Shown here: piece by piece, positions 8,431 through 16,012 of the stretch
How positions within the stretch are numbered: the stretch's first letter is position 1
Layout: each line of letters begins with the position of its first letter
From: Ruminiclostridium sp.
GTDB taxonomy: Bacteria; Bacillota; Clostridia; Oscillospirales; Ruminococcaceae
Length of the DNA: 43,738 nucleotides
Direction of reading: 5' to 3'
NCBI GenBank assembly: GCA_017635675.1
Contig: JAGBLA010000083.1
Coordinates: 1-43,738, forward strand
Position numbers and translations under genes: made by a program
The notes under the pieces: model-generated
The model's input: only the letters and a program-made list of their open reading frames with translations
What the model was told of the DNA's origin: nothing
Databases searched by the model: none

Positions 8431-8832
8431 ATGTCGAAGAAAAGCAAGAAAACCGAAGCACCCGAGGAAGAGATCGTGAACGATACCGTCGAGACGGCAG
8501 AAGCTGAGGAAACAGCAGCAGAAGCTGCTGCTGAAAATATCGAGGTCTCCAACGAGCCTGAGAATATCCAGCCCACCGAGGAGGTACAGGCAGATGAAGT
8601 GAACGGAGCTGCTGAAGCTGCTCCCGCTGACCCTGACGCAAAGGTCGGTACAGTCACAAAGCCTGTCAACTTCAGAACAGGTCCGTCCTTTAAGAATGCT
8701 GTTATAGCTGAACTCAAATCCGGCAGCAAGGTCACACTCAACGGTACAGTCGAGGGTGACAAGGGCACATGGTACAAGTGCGAGTTTGACGGCAGAGAAG
8801 GATATGTGAAAGCATCGGGACTTATTGTCTGA
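8431..8832 (+). CDS. Small acidic SH3b-domain protein
   Basis: Predicted 133-residue protein. Residues 1-68 are a Glu/Ala-rich acidic segment of low complexity after a basic MSKKSKK start. Residues 70-133 form a bacterial SH3 (SH3b/SH3_3) domain, recognisable by VNFRTGPSFKNAVIAELKSG, KVTLNG, TWYKCEFDGREGYVKASGL. Such domains bind peptidoglycan or peptides. There is no signal peptide or lipobox, so it would stay in the cytoplasm unless carried by another machine. SD AAGGAG precedes ATG 8431. It follows the tube gene by 85 bp and a leaky-looking terminator, so it may belong to the CIS unit, for example as a component able to touch the cell wall (inference). Confidence 0.85.
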   Translation: MSKKSKKTEAPEEEIVNDTVETAEAEETAAEAAAENIEVSNEPENIQPTEEVQADEVNGAAEAAPADPDAKVGTVTKPVNFRTGPSFKNAVIAELKSGSKVTLNGTVEGDKGTWYKCEFDGREGYVKASGLIV

Positions 8833-8837
8833 TATAA

Positions 8838-8995
8838 GGGAACCTCTAAAAACCCAATTTGAGAGAAAAAGAGCTATCTACGCCGTCTACTGCGTCAAAC
8901 CTCCTAACCGGGCGCCAGCCCGGCTTCGTCGGCTTTCCTTGTATCCGACGCAGCTATCTCATTTTCTCTTTTCAAAGCGGTTTTTAGAGGTACCC
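8838..8995. mobile_element. MITE-like palindromic element (158 bp)
   Basis: Terminal inverted repeats of 17 bp with one mismatch (8838-8854 and 8979-8995; core CCTCTAAAAACC). Further self-complementarity continues inward, including the perfect CCGGGC/GCCCGG hairpin at 8908-8923 and CGTCGG/CCGACG at 8927-8951. No coding capacity. A clear target duplication is not visible. It fits a non-autonomous element inserted after the SH3b gene. Confidence 0.7.
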
Positions 8996-9010
8996 ATAAT
9001 ATCAAAAATA

Positions 9011-9044
9011 AAAACAGCAGACTTGATCGTCTGCTGTTTTTTTT
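9011..9044. terminator. Strong bidirectional intrinsic terminator
   Basis: A 12-bp perfect stem (9011-9022 with 9029-9040) and a 6-nt loop are followed by T8 on the + strand and preceded by an A-rich run. It lies between convergent genes and can end both the CIS/SH3b transcript and the - strand membrane-protein transcript. Confidence 0.92.
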
Positions 9045-9058
9045 ATGCTCTGAAGATA

Positions 9059-9418
9059 TTATGACATTGATATAGCAAAGTAGAATTTGAGCAGCATTAT
9101 CAGCGAAAGTGTGAAAACAAACGCGATAGAGGAAACGAGATAGTATATGCGAAGCTTTTTCGTCTTTATCAGTATCCAGCACGCGATAGCTATCCAGACG
9201 CAGGAAACGAAAAGAGATACAACTATCAGCACAAGGGGCAGTATGAATGTGTAATGCCAGCCAAACACCAGATCCGCCAGCCATATCACAAGTCCCGTCA
9301 CAAACGGTACGAAACCCAGCGGCAGGACCGCAAGCCCCCAATTCTTCCTGTGGGCACGGAAAAATCCGATGTTCAGAGCGCCCAGAATGAGCGCTATCAC
9401 AAGACATTCTCCAGCCAT
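9059..9418 (-). CDS. Hypothetical four-helix membrane protein
   Basis: Predicted 119-residue integral membrane protein with four hydrophobic segments (about 3-20, 28-50, 57-84, 91-113) separated by short basic loops. I recognise no family and see no catalytic motif. The start ATG at 9418 has a strong SD (GGAGG) about 7 nt upstream. It is the last gene of the - strand group, 24 bp after the DUF4358 lipoprotein gene, and ends at the strong terminator at 9011-9044. Confidence 0.75.
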   Translation of the reverse strand: MAGECLVIALILGALNIGFFRAHRKNWGLAVLPLGFVPFVTGLVIWLADLVFGWHYTFILPLVLIVVSLFVSCVWIAIACWILIKTKKLRIYYLVSSIAFVFTLSLIMLLKFYFAISMS

Positions 9419-9442
9419 TTCTTTTCCTCCGGTCAGTTATTC

Positions 9443-9958
9443 TCAGCCAAGCTTACCCAGCGCTATCTCCTTTGCCTTTGAGTTGTCGCTTGTCACAAGG
9501 TATATCAGCCATTCTCCCGCCTGCTCGATGACAGCGTCTTCAAGCTTATAGTATTCTTCGGGGGTGTAGTCCTTGTAGGTGGACTTCTGATATTCAAGTC
9601 TGCTTTCTACCGCACTTACAGCAGCCTTTGCGCTGGTCTCGCTGTCAAATCTGAAAGCTGCTATCTCGTCCGGATACGCGCCCGATGCGCAGATGTAATA
9701 TGAGCTGTCGGTGATAGCGGAGGCGTCAAGATCATCGAAATAATCCTCAAGAGACTCCTTGTTCTTCTCGAATGCAGAGTTTATCGGAACCGCGTCCAGA
9801 ACTGCCTTTGTTATGTCGGCTGCGGAAAAATCTGCCGCGGGTTTTGCAGCTGCCGTGGTGTTTGCCGCAGTCGTGGAAGCAGGCTGGCTTCCGTTGCAGG
9901 ACGCTGTGCCGCATACGAGAGCGGCTGTTAAGATGACGCTTAAAATTCTTTTTTTCAT
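9443..9958 (-). CDS. DUF4358-family lipoprotein
   Basis: Predicted 171-residue lipoprotein. A basic N-terminus (MKKR) and hydrophobic core lead to a lipobox ending TASC, with Cys at residue 21; a Thr/Ala-rich spacer follows to about residue 43. The remaining part matches the DUF4358 pattern: an N-terminal helix (ADITKAVLDAV), a YYICASGAYPDEIAAFRF strand region, and a helical end with YKDYTPEEYYKLEDAVI and WLIYLVTSDN. The function of DUF4358 is unknown; the protein is expected on the outer face of the membrane. AAAGGAA precedes the start. The SGNH-hydrolase gene lies 40 bp upstream in the same direction, so a shared envelope-related transcript is plausible. A second DUF4358-like lipoprotein lies at 20414-20962. 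Confidence 0.82.
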   Translation of the reverse strand: MKKRILSVILTAALVCGTASCNGSQPASTTAANTTAAAKPAADFSAADITKAVLDAVPINSAFEKNKESLEDYFDDLDASAITDSSYYICASGAYPDEIAAFRFDSETSAKAAVSAVESRLEYQKSTYKDYTPEEYYKLEDAVIEQAGEWLIYLVTSDNSKAKEIALGKLG

Positions 9959-9998
9959 TTTCTTATTCCTTTCTTTTGTTCAGCTTTTGCTTTTAATA

Positions 9999-10889
9999 TC
10001 AGAGCTGGATAGCCTTCTGGAAGTAGCTCAGCATGTGCTTGTAGGCGGAGCCTAAGAAGTGCATACCGTCTGCCTCGGCATAATCCGCCGAGAAGTAGCC
10101 CGAGCTGTTCTGGAGCTTCGAGCAAAGGTCGAGAAATACTATGCCTTCTTCCTCGCACATACTCTTGAGCAGTTTATTGTAGCCGTTGACCATTACCATA
10201 GTTTCCTGACCCTGTGCGTCGTGTTCCTTGGTAACAGGCGGTATCGCCACGATGTAGATATAGCTTTCCGGGCAGGCTTCCTTCAGTCCCGCGGCAAGCT
10301 CCTTCATCTTCTCCGCCATGTGTGTGTTGCCCATGAAAGCAAGACCGTTGGAGCCGAGCATGATGAATATACGTTTCGGCTGCATGGCTGCCGCCTTTTG
10401 TGTAGCTGTGCTGCCGCTTGCGTCAGCCTTGGTGAGCACGCTTTCGGGGTTGAGCCCTATCATGGCGAATACCTGACTGTCGGGGAAATAACCGTAGTTC
10501 ACAAGACCCGTGTATATCGAGTCTCCGATAAAGAAGTCGTTGGCGAAGAATTCCGGGTCGTATGAATCGTCCTCGGTGGCTTCGATGACATCGGATCCAC
10601 TTTCCTCCGTGCTTTCCTCCGTGCTTTCCTCGGGAGGTTCTGTCTCCTCCGGCGTGGTGGTGATCTCGGGTTCGGTGGTATGCTCCACTGTCTCGGTGGT
10701 TATTGCAGTTGTGACGAGGGTTGCGGCAGCCTTGTCCGACTGATCCATATTCGCGACATCGGTGGGCTCAAGCTTTCCTGTCATATACAGGTATATCAGC
10801 GTTACCAGCAGTATCAGCACCGCCACGATCGCTATATTCAATATCACTATGGCGAGCGATATGCCGTCCACCCTTGGTTTCTTCTCCAT
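9999..10889 (-). CDS. Membrane-anchored SGNH/GDSL hydrolase
   Basis: Predicted 296-residue envelope hydrolase. One transmembrane anchor (about residues 11-36) is followed by a Thr/Glu/Ser-rich linker (50-110) and a SGNH domain. Block I is FFIGDSIYTG with the catalytic Ser at 124; MLGSNGL supplies Asn 181; DGMHF near the end supplies Asp 274 and His 277. Family knowledge: such enzymes de-acylate or acetylate/de-acetylate cell-wall polymers or glycans; the substrate cannot be read from sequence. GGAAG precedes ATG 10889. It lies between a DtxR-like regulator gene and the DUF4358 lipoprotein gene, all on the - strand. Confidence 0.86.
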   Translation of the reverse strand: MEKKPRVDGISLAIVILNIAIVAVLILLVTLIYLYMTGKLEPTDVANMDQSDKAAATLVTTAITTETVEHTTEPEITTTPEETEPPEESTEESTEESGSDVIEATEDDSYDPEFFANDFFIGDSIYTGLVNYGYFPDSQVFAMIGLNPESVLTKADASGSTATQKAAAMQPKRIFIMLGSNGLAFMGNTHMAEKMKELAAGLKEACPESYIYIVAIPPVTKEHDAQGQETMVMVNGYNKLLKSMCEEEGIVFLDLCSKLQNSSGYFSADYAEADGMHFLGSAYKHMLSYFQKAIQL

Positions 10890-10936
10890 TTACTGACTTC
10901 CTTTCACAAAAGCGCTCTATCTGTATTCCCTTTGGG

Positions 10937-11311
10937 TCATGCGCTCCCGTATTTTCTCATGTGTCCCTTTATCGCCTCAAATGTCGTATCGCTGATAACG
11001 TGTTCGATGCGGCAGGCGTCCTCGGAAGCGATGTCCTCAGCCACGCCTATCCATGTAAACAGCTTGGTCAGAACTTTGTGACGCTCATATATCTTTTCCG
11101 CGATCTCACGCCCAAGCTCAGTGAGTGTGATATAACCGTTGTTGTCGATAACGAGGTAGCCGCCGTCTTCGAGAAGGTGTATGGCGCGGCTTATGCTCGG
11201 CTTGGAAAATCCCATTTCCTCGCATATATCTATTGACCGCACGGCATTCTTCTTTTCAGAGAGCACGAGTATTGTTTCGAGGTACATTTCTCCGGATTCC
11301 TGTAAAGTCAT
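10937..11311 (-). CDS. Short DtxR/IdeR-family metal-dependent regulator
   Basis: Predicted 124-residue regulator: an N-terminal winged helix (SIDICEEMGFSKPSISRAIHLLEDGGYLVI) plus the metal-binding dimerisation domain, without the C-terminal SH3-like domain of classical DtxR. Candidate metal ligands are Met 9, His 78, Cys 100, Glu 103 and His 104 (ACRIEHVIS). The Met/Cys pair is the DtxR/IdeR iron-type set and differs from the Asp/Glu set of MntR, so Fe(II) sensing is more likely than Mn(II) (inference). The frame is open upstream to 11593, but GGAGGG just before ATG 11311 and the family N-terminus fix the start. It begins 14 bp after the relA stop, so it is probably co-transcribed with relA. 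Confidence 0.9.
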   Translation of the reverse strand: MTLQESGEMYLETILVLSEKKNAVRSIDICEEMGFSKPSISRAIHLLEDGGYLVIDNNGYITLTELGREIAEKIYERHKVLTKLFTWIGVAEDIASEDACRIEHVISDTTFEAIKGHMRKYGSA

Positions 11312-11325
11312 ATCAGACCCTCCAT

Positions 11326-13485
11326 TTACACAATTCCTGTTCTTTCGGCGCTTATGACGCCCTGTATCTTGCTTATCCTGCTTATCATGTTGTTGAGCTG
11401 TTCCACGCTCGCGACTTCGACGGTAACTATGATGTTGCCGTTGCCGTTTTTGAGCTGGTGAGCGGAGATCTGACGTATTGGGAGCCGCCCTGCAGCGATA
11501 GTTGAGGTGACGTCCGCGATAAGCGCTGTTCTGTCCTCCGCGATGATGTCGATGGTGGCGTTGTAGCTTTCCGATTCTACGCCGCCCGCCCACATGACGT
11601 TTATCCAGCGTTCCTTCTCGCTCGACGGCGAGTTTACAACATTTACACAGTCCTTTTTATGCACCGAGACTCCGTAGCCCCGTGTGATAAAGCCGATTAT
11701 ATCGTCCCCCGGGAGCGGGTTGCAGCACTTGGCAAATTTGATAAGGCAGTTGTCGATGCCCTCAACCACGACTCCGCCGCGTCTGCGCCGGGAATATCCG
11801 GTCTCAAGGATATTTTCTTCCTGTACAGGCGCTTTTTCCTCGTTCCTTGCATTGTACAGATCCTTGGTACGCTGCATTATCTTCGAGAGGATCACGCCGC
11901 CGTAGCCGATCGCCGCGTAGAAATCCTCTACATTGTCGATGTGCTGAAGATTTGCTATCTCAAGCAGGAATTCCTCTGTAGGCACCATTTTGTTGCGGCG
12001 GAATTCAAGCTCCAGCAGCCGTTTGCCTTCCGCGATGTTCTCCTCGCGGCATTCGCGCTTGAACCATGAACGTATCTTAGCGCGAGCCTCCGATGTCTTT
12101 GCTATCTCAAGCCAGTTGCGGTTCGGGTGTGCGGCAGGGGATACCTGTATCTCCACGATGTCGCCGGTATGGAGCCGGTAGTCATAGCTTATCATTCGCC
12201 CGCCCACCTTTGCGCCGGTCATTGTATTGCCGACCTGGGTGTGTATCGCGTAGGCGAAATCTATTATCGTTGAGCCCGCCGGGAGTGTTATCACATCGCC
12301 CTTGGGTGTGAAGACATAAACATCGTCAGGTGCGAGATCCACCTTGATGGCATCGGCAAGCTCATTTATGTCGTCAGCGTCCTGCTGCTGCTCTAAGATG
12401 TGCCGTATCCAGTCGAAACGTTTCTCGCCCGATACGCTGCCCGAAAGCCCCGCTTTATATTTCCAGTGTGCGGCGATGCCGTACTGGGCGGTATTGTGCA
12501 TCTCGTAGGTGCGTATCTGCACCTCAAAAGGAATACCCTCGCGCCCTATTACGGTGGTGTGGAGCGACTGGTAGTGGTTGGGCTTCGGCGTGGCGATGTA
12601 GTCCTTGAAACGGTAGGGGATAGGCTTGAAGATGTCGTGGATTATGCCGAGGACGTTATAGCATTCTATCACTGTATCGACGATAACGCGCACGGCGTAG
12701 ATGTCGTATATCTCGTCAAAGTTCTTGCCCTTGACATAGACCTTTTTGTATATGCTGTAAACGCTCTTGACCCTGCCCTCTATCGTGGGGGGAGGCTCGA
12801 TGTCGGTGATGCGCTCCCTTATGCGTCCTTTGATGATGTCTATGAACGTGTCGCGCTGTTCCTTGTGCTTGTCGAGCATCTCCTCGATATTCTTCGCGCC
12901 GAAGGGGTCAAGTATCTTTATGGAGATATCTTCCATCTCCTCCTTGACCGCGCTCATACCGAGACGGTGCGCGATAGGCGCGTAGAAGTTCATGGTCTCA
13001 AGAGCCTTCTTGCGCTGTTTCTCCGGCGGGCGGTACATGATAGTCCTCATGTTGTGGAGCCTGTCGGCAAGCTTTATGATGATGACGCGGATATCCTTTG
13101 ACATCGCTATCAGTATCTTGCGGATATTCTCCGCCTGCTGCTCCTCCTTGGTGTTGTTCAGCGGCACCTGTCCTATCTTCGTGACGCCGTCAACAAGATT
13201 CGCCACATCATCACCGAATTTCTTGCGCAGCGTATCCAGCGATACATCGGTGTCCTCCACCACATCGTGCAGAAGCGCCGCGCAGATAGTGTCGGTATCC
13301 ATGCAGAAATCCAGCAGTATATCCGCAACCGCGATAGGGTGTGTGATGTACGGTTCACCGGAGCTGCGCTTTACGCCCTCATGGGCTTCGTTCGCAAGCT
13401 CGTACGCAGCGGTTATTTTGTCAAGGTCGTATGGTTTTTCGCTTGCAAGTATCCTCTCCGTTAGGTATTCTATTGTGTAAAGCAT
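11326..13485 (-). CDS. relA: Bifunctional (p)ppGpp synthetase/hydrolase (Rel/SpoT)
   Basis: Predicted 719-residue stringent-response enzyme that makes and degrades (p)ppGpp. The hydrolase HD domain shows His 49, HD 73-74 and ED 77-78 (HDVVEDTD). The synthetase domain begins near residue 235 (GRVKSVYSIYKK). It carries RFKD at 292-295, the variant found in bifunctional enzymes, and PKPNHYQSLHT. A TGS domain (about 395-455; VYVFTPKGDVITLP), the conserved CC region (AKCCNPLPGD) and a C-terminal ACT domain (about 645-719) follow. Length and order are typical of the long RSH enzymes of Firmicutes. A DtxR-like regulator gene follows after 14 bp, an unusual coupling of stringent response and metal sensing. 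Confidence 0.97.
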   Translation of the reverse strand: MLYTIEYLTERILASEKPYDLDKITAAYELANEAHEGVKRSSGEPYITHPIAVADILLDFCMDTDTICAALLHDVVEDTDVSLDTLRKKFGDDVANLVDGVTKIGQVPLNNTKEEQQAENIRKILIAMSKDIRVIIIKLADRLHNMRTIMYRPPEKQRKKALETMNFYAPIAHRLGMSAVKEEMEDISIKILDPFGAKNIEEMLDKHKEQRDTFIDIIKGRIRERITDIEPPPTIEGRVKSVYSIYKKVYVKGKNFDEIYDIYAVRVIVDTVIECYNVLGIIHDIFKPIPYRFKDYIATPKPNHYQSLHTTVIGREGIPFEVQIRTYEMHNTAQYGIAAHWKYKAGLSGSVSGEKRFDWIRHILEQQQDADDINELADAIKVDLAPDDVYVFTPKGDVITLPAGSTIIDFAYAIHTQVGNTMTGAKVGGRMISYDYRLHTGDIVEIQVSPAAHPNRNWLEIAKTSEARAKIRSWFKRECREENIAEGKRLLELEFRRNKMVPTEEFLLEIANLQHIDNVEDFYAAIGYGGVILSKIMQRTKDLYNARNEEKAPVQEENILETGYSRRRRGGVVVEGIDNCLIKFAKCCNPLPGDDIIGFITRGYGVSVHKKDCVNVVNSPSSEKERWINVMWAGGVESESYNATIDIIAEDRTALIADVTSTIAAGRLPIRQISAHQLKNGNGNIIVTVEVASVEQLNNMISRISKIQGVISAERTGIV

Positions 13486-13560
13486 ACATCATCAGTCCCT
13501 TCGGCAGTTCTTTTACAATATCTGTATATTAATGTGCCGCGGTCAGTGCCGCCGCATTTA

Positions 13561-14667
13561 TCATTCGTCGTCGTCTTCTTCCTTCTCGGGTTCGTCATCG
13601 TCCGAGGAGTAAACGACTTTCAGCATCTTATCCGCTATCGCGGTAATGAGATTGCGGTACTGTAGCTTTTCCACCCACTTCTTCGGGAAACCCTGGATAC
13701 CGAAATACGCGCCGAGTATCGCGCCTGTCATGGAAGCGCAGGTGTCGCTCGCACCGTCATGGTTCGCGGCGAGCTGTATCGCGTGGCGGGGGCTGTCACA
13801 GTGGAGCACCGAGCAATAAACCGCTATCGCCAGAGCTTCGTAGGCTTCAAAGCCGTAGCCCATTCTCTTGACCGCGGACAGCGGATCCACCTCCTCGTTA
13901 TATACGAGGTCGAGGGCGTACTGGAGCGTCTTTTTCAGGACTTCTCCGTCTGCAACGCTGTCAAGCAGCTTTATCACAGTCTTTACCGCGTCCTCTATCT
14001 CCGCGCCGTTCACTATTTCCGCGATAAGCGCCGAATAGCAGCCCGCCGAGATATATCCCACAGGGTCGCCGTGAGTGATAGCTGCCGCGCGGCAGCCCAT
14101 GTCGAATGCTTTCTTCGTGTCGCGGTAGAAGTACAGTCCGATAGGTGCAGAGCGCTTTACCGCGCCGTTGTCCTTGTTGTCGTTAAGACGGCGTTCGGGA
14201 GTGCCGTACGCCATGTTCTTTATTTTAAGCAGAGCGTCTATATTCTTGGTATCCGCCGTGCGCTTCTTGTAAAGACCTTTGGCTTTCAGAAGCCTGAGCT
14301 GATATGCATTCTGATTTGGGTCGAAGAGCCATGCGTACTCCTTTCCCGCAACGGTCTTGGTCTGAGTGTAGAGCCACACCTGATAAGCAAGGAAAATATA
14401 GTCCTCATAGTTTACCTGACCGTCATCGGCTCCCGCGCTGTGAGCCCAGAGAAGCCCGTCGGCTGTGAACAGCGAGAGCTGCGTGTCATCGGTGAACAGC
14501 GCTGTGCCGGTTCGCTTGCTTACCGCAAGGTCGAGACAGCCTTTCTTCTCAAATCTTTCACAGATCGCGTCATAGTCCATAAGCTCGATAGGATAGCCGA
14601 ACGCGTCTCCTATCGCAAGTCCGAGCATTACTCCCTTGAAACGGTCGTCAAGATACACTTCGCTCAT
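13561..14667 (-). CDS. ADP-ribosylglycohydrolase-family protein
   Basis: Predicted 368-residue all-helical protein of the ADP-ribosylglycohydrolase (DraG/ARH) family, which removes ADP-ribose from proteins or small molecules using two Mg ions. The N-terminal GLAIGDAFGYPIE and TDDTQLSLFTADGLL blocks hold one metal site. THGDPVGY lies in the middle. The C-terminal metal motif, usually GDSDS/GDTDT, reads HDGASDTCAS: the first Asp is Ala, so binding of one metal may be altered. The last 15 residues are almost all Asp/Glu. It overlaps the DUF308-like gene by 20 bp, suggesting translational coupling. The substrate is unknown. Confidence 0.88.
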   Translation of the reverse strand: MSEVYLDDRFKGVMLGLAIGDAFGYPIELMDYDAICERFEKKGCLDLAVSKRTGTALFTDDTQLSLFTADGLLWAHSAGADDGQVNYEDYIFLAYQVWLYTQTKTVAGKEYAWLFDPNQNAYQLRLLKAKGLYKKRTADTKNIDALLKIKNMAYGTPERRLNDNKDNGAVKRSAPIGLYFYRDTKKAFDMGCRAAAITHGDPVGYISAGCYSALIAEIVNGAEIEDAVKTVIKLLDSVADGEVLKKTLQYALDLVYNEEVDPLSAVKRMGYGFEAYEALAIAVYCSVLHCDSPRHAIQLAANHDGASDTCASMTGAILGAYFGIQGFPKKWVEKLQYRNLITAIADKMLKVVYSSDDDEPEKEEDDDE

Positions 14668-16012
14668 TTTGGTTCGTCCTTTCTTTTTTGAGTTTCCTCA
14701 AGGTTTTTCTGTCATAAATGGTCTTTGATATGACCATTGTTTTGTGGGTCATGTAAAGCCTTTCGAGATAGTCGTAATATATCCCCGGCGAGGCTATGCC
14801 GCCTATGCAAACGATGTCCGTGCCTGCCTTGCCGAGTATTTCATCGGTGAGCAGAACGCAGTTCGTGCTTAGTATCGAATATGTTTTGAACTTGCCCTTG
14901 CTGAATTTGTGAAAATCGGCGTGTGTGCCGTTCCAAAGCTCGCTGCAGTAGTCGTGGTAGTCGGAGAGTTTTACGTTAGCTTCACCCTTTTCCTCGCAGG
15001 CTCTCTGAAATGGGGGTTTCCACGGCAGGGTGTCGTTTTTCAGCCGCTCCACCTCGCCGCTCACCTGTGCGAGCTGCTCGGGAGTGAGCCGCAGACCGTA
15101 GGAAAACACTATCTGACGGTCGTGTGTCACCGAGAAGTCGATATATGTCTCCTTGTCGGGCGTGGTGAACATAACTCCGTCGCCGAATACTCCGAAAAGG
15201 CGGTGTGAGGAGTGGTCGTGGTTGCCGTAGGAGATGACCTCGCCGCCGAAATAAAGGTCAAGGTGTCCTACCTTGCCTGAGCCGTTGTTTGAAACGTGCA
15301 CCATTATCTCGATGTCGGGCGGGAGCCCGTCGCCGCGGTCATCACCGTTGAACTCGGGCAGTTCGTCGTTAAGAGATATGTATTCGTTTATATATCTAAG
15401 CGTTCCAAGCGGCATAAACGTGGAAACGTACACCGGAGGAGAGATGCGTATGCGGCGCTTCATGTCATTCTTTACGCGCTGGGGTATGATAAGAGTGATG
15501 AAATCCGATATCATCTCCGCGCCGAAGAGTATGCAGTAAACTCCCGAGATTATAAGGAACATATCGTTTCGCAGATCCGTGCGGAACAGCAGCACAACGA
15601 AGATCATATAGAAACCAAAAGCTATCAGATCGGTGATGTGTCCCGGCTGATGGTCGAGTTTCGCTACAATGAAGTCCGCGAGCTTTGAAGCCGCGTTGAA
15701 CAGCAGATACGCTGCGAGCACATAAGCCGCAAGCGTGAATGACAGCTCGGGCAGTATCATTATACCCACGCCGAGCAGCAGGTTCATTATCGCCGTTATC
15801 AGCTTTGCTTCCTTGCGCTTCTGACCGAGCCGCCCTCCGTGAGCTATGAACCCCGCAAGATTGCGGGCGCCGTGTATTATCAGTACCCAGCCCGCAAAGA
15901 ACGCAAGCGGGGTGATGAGCACCTCGCGCTGTGAGACTATCACTATGCCGAGGGTAAGCATCGCCGTTCCGAAAGCGAACAGCGCAGCCTTGTAAAGATA
16001 GAGCTTATACAT
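14648..16012 (-). CDS. DUF308/HdeD-like membrane protein with large soluble C-terminal domain
   Basis: Predicted 454-residue protein. Residues 1-175 contain about six hydrophobic helices in the paired pattern of HdeD/DUF308 proteins (LTLGIVIVSQREVLITPLAF, LGVGIMILPELSFTLAAYVL). Residues 185-454 are soluble, with strand-rich GKVGHLDLYFGGEVISYGNH, HRLFGVFGDGVMF and then STNCVLLTDEILGKAG. The His-rich GNHDHSSH and the later NC pair recall permuted papain-like (NlpC/P60, DUF4105-like) enzymes, but I cannot confirm this. The start codon directly abuts the rlmH stop (16012/16013) and the end overlaps the next gene by 20 bp, so the three are one transcript. A membrane-tethered enzyme or lipid-related sensor is possible; the function is unknown. 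Confidence 0.75.
   Translation of the reverse strand: MYKLYLYKAALFAFGTAMLTLGIVIVSQREVLITPLAFFAGWVLIIHGARNLAGFIAHGGRLGQKRKEAKLITAIMNLLLGVGIMILPELSFTLAAYVLAAYLLFNAASKLADFIVAKLDHQPGHITDLIAFGFYMIFVVLLFRTDLRNDMFLIISGVYCILFGAEMISDFITLIIPQRVKNDMKRRIRISPPVYVSTFMPLGTLRYINEYISLNDELPEFNGDDRGDGLPPDIEIMVHVSNNGSGKVGHLDLYFGGEVISYGNHDHSSHRLFGVFGDGVMFTTPDKETYIDFSVTHDRQIVFSYGLRLTPEQLAQVSGEVERLKNDTLPWKPPFQRACEEKGEANVKLSDYHDYCSELWNGTHADFHKFSKGKFKTYSILSTNCVLLTDEILGKAGTDIVCIGGIASPGIYYDYLERLYMTHKTMVISKTIYDRKTLRKLKKERTNQNERSVS

Noticed and set aside
1-8832. Ordinary tailed prophage
   Set aside because: No capsid, terminase, portal, holin, integrase or att-like repeats are visible, and the AAA+ ATPase is of the injection-system kind. 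The left side is unseen, so this stays open to revision.
8904-9407. - strand frame across the MITE, the terminator and the membrane-protein gene
   Set aside because: It runs through a non-coding palindrome and a terminator and overlaps the better-supported frame 9059-9418.
11312-11593. N-terminal extension of the DtxR-like protein (94 codons upstream)
   Set aside because: It overlaps the end of relA, lacks any similarity, and a strong RBS precedes the internal ATG at 11311.
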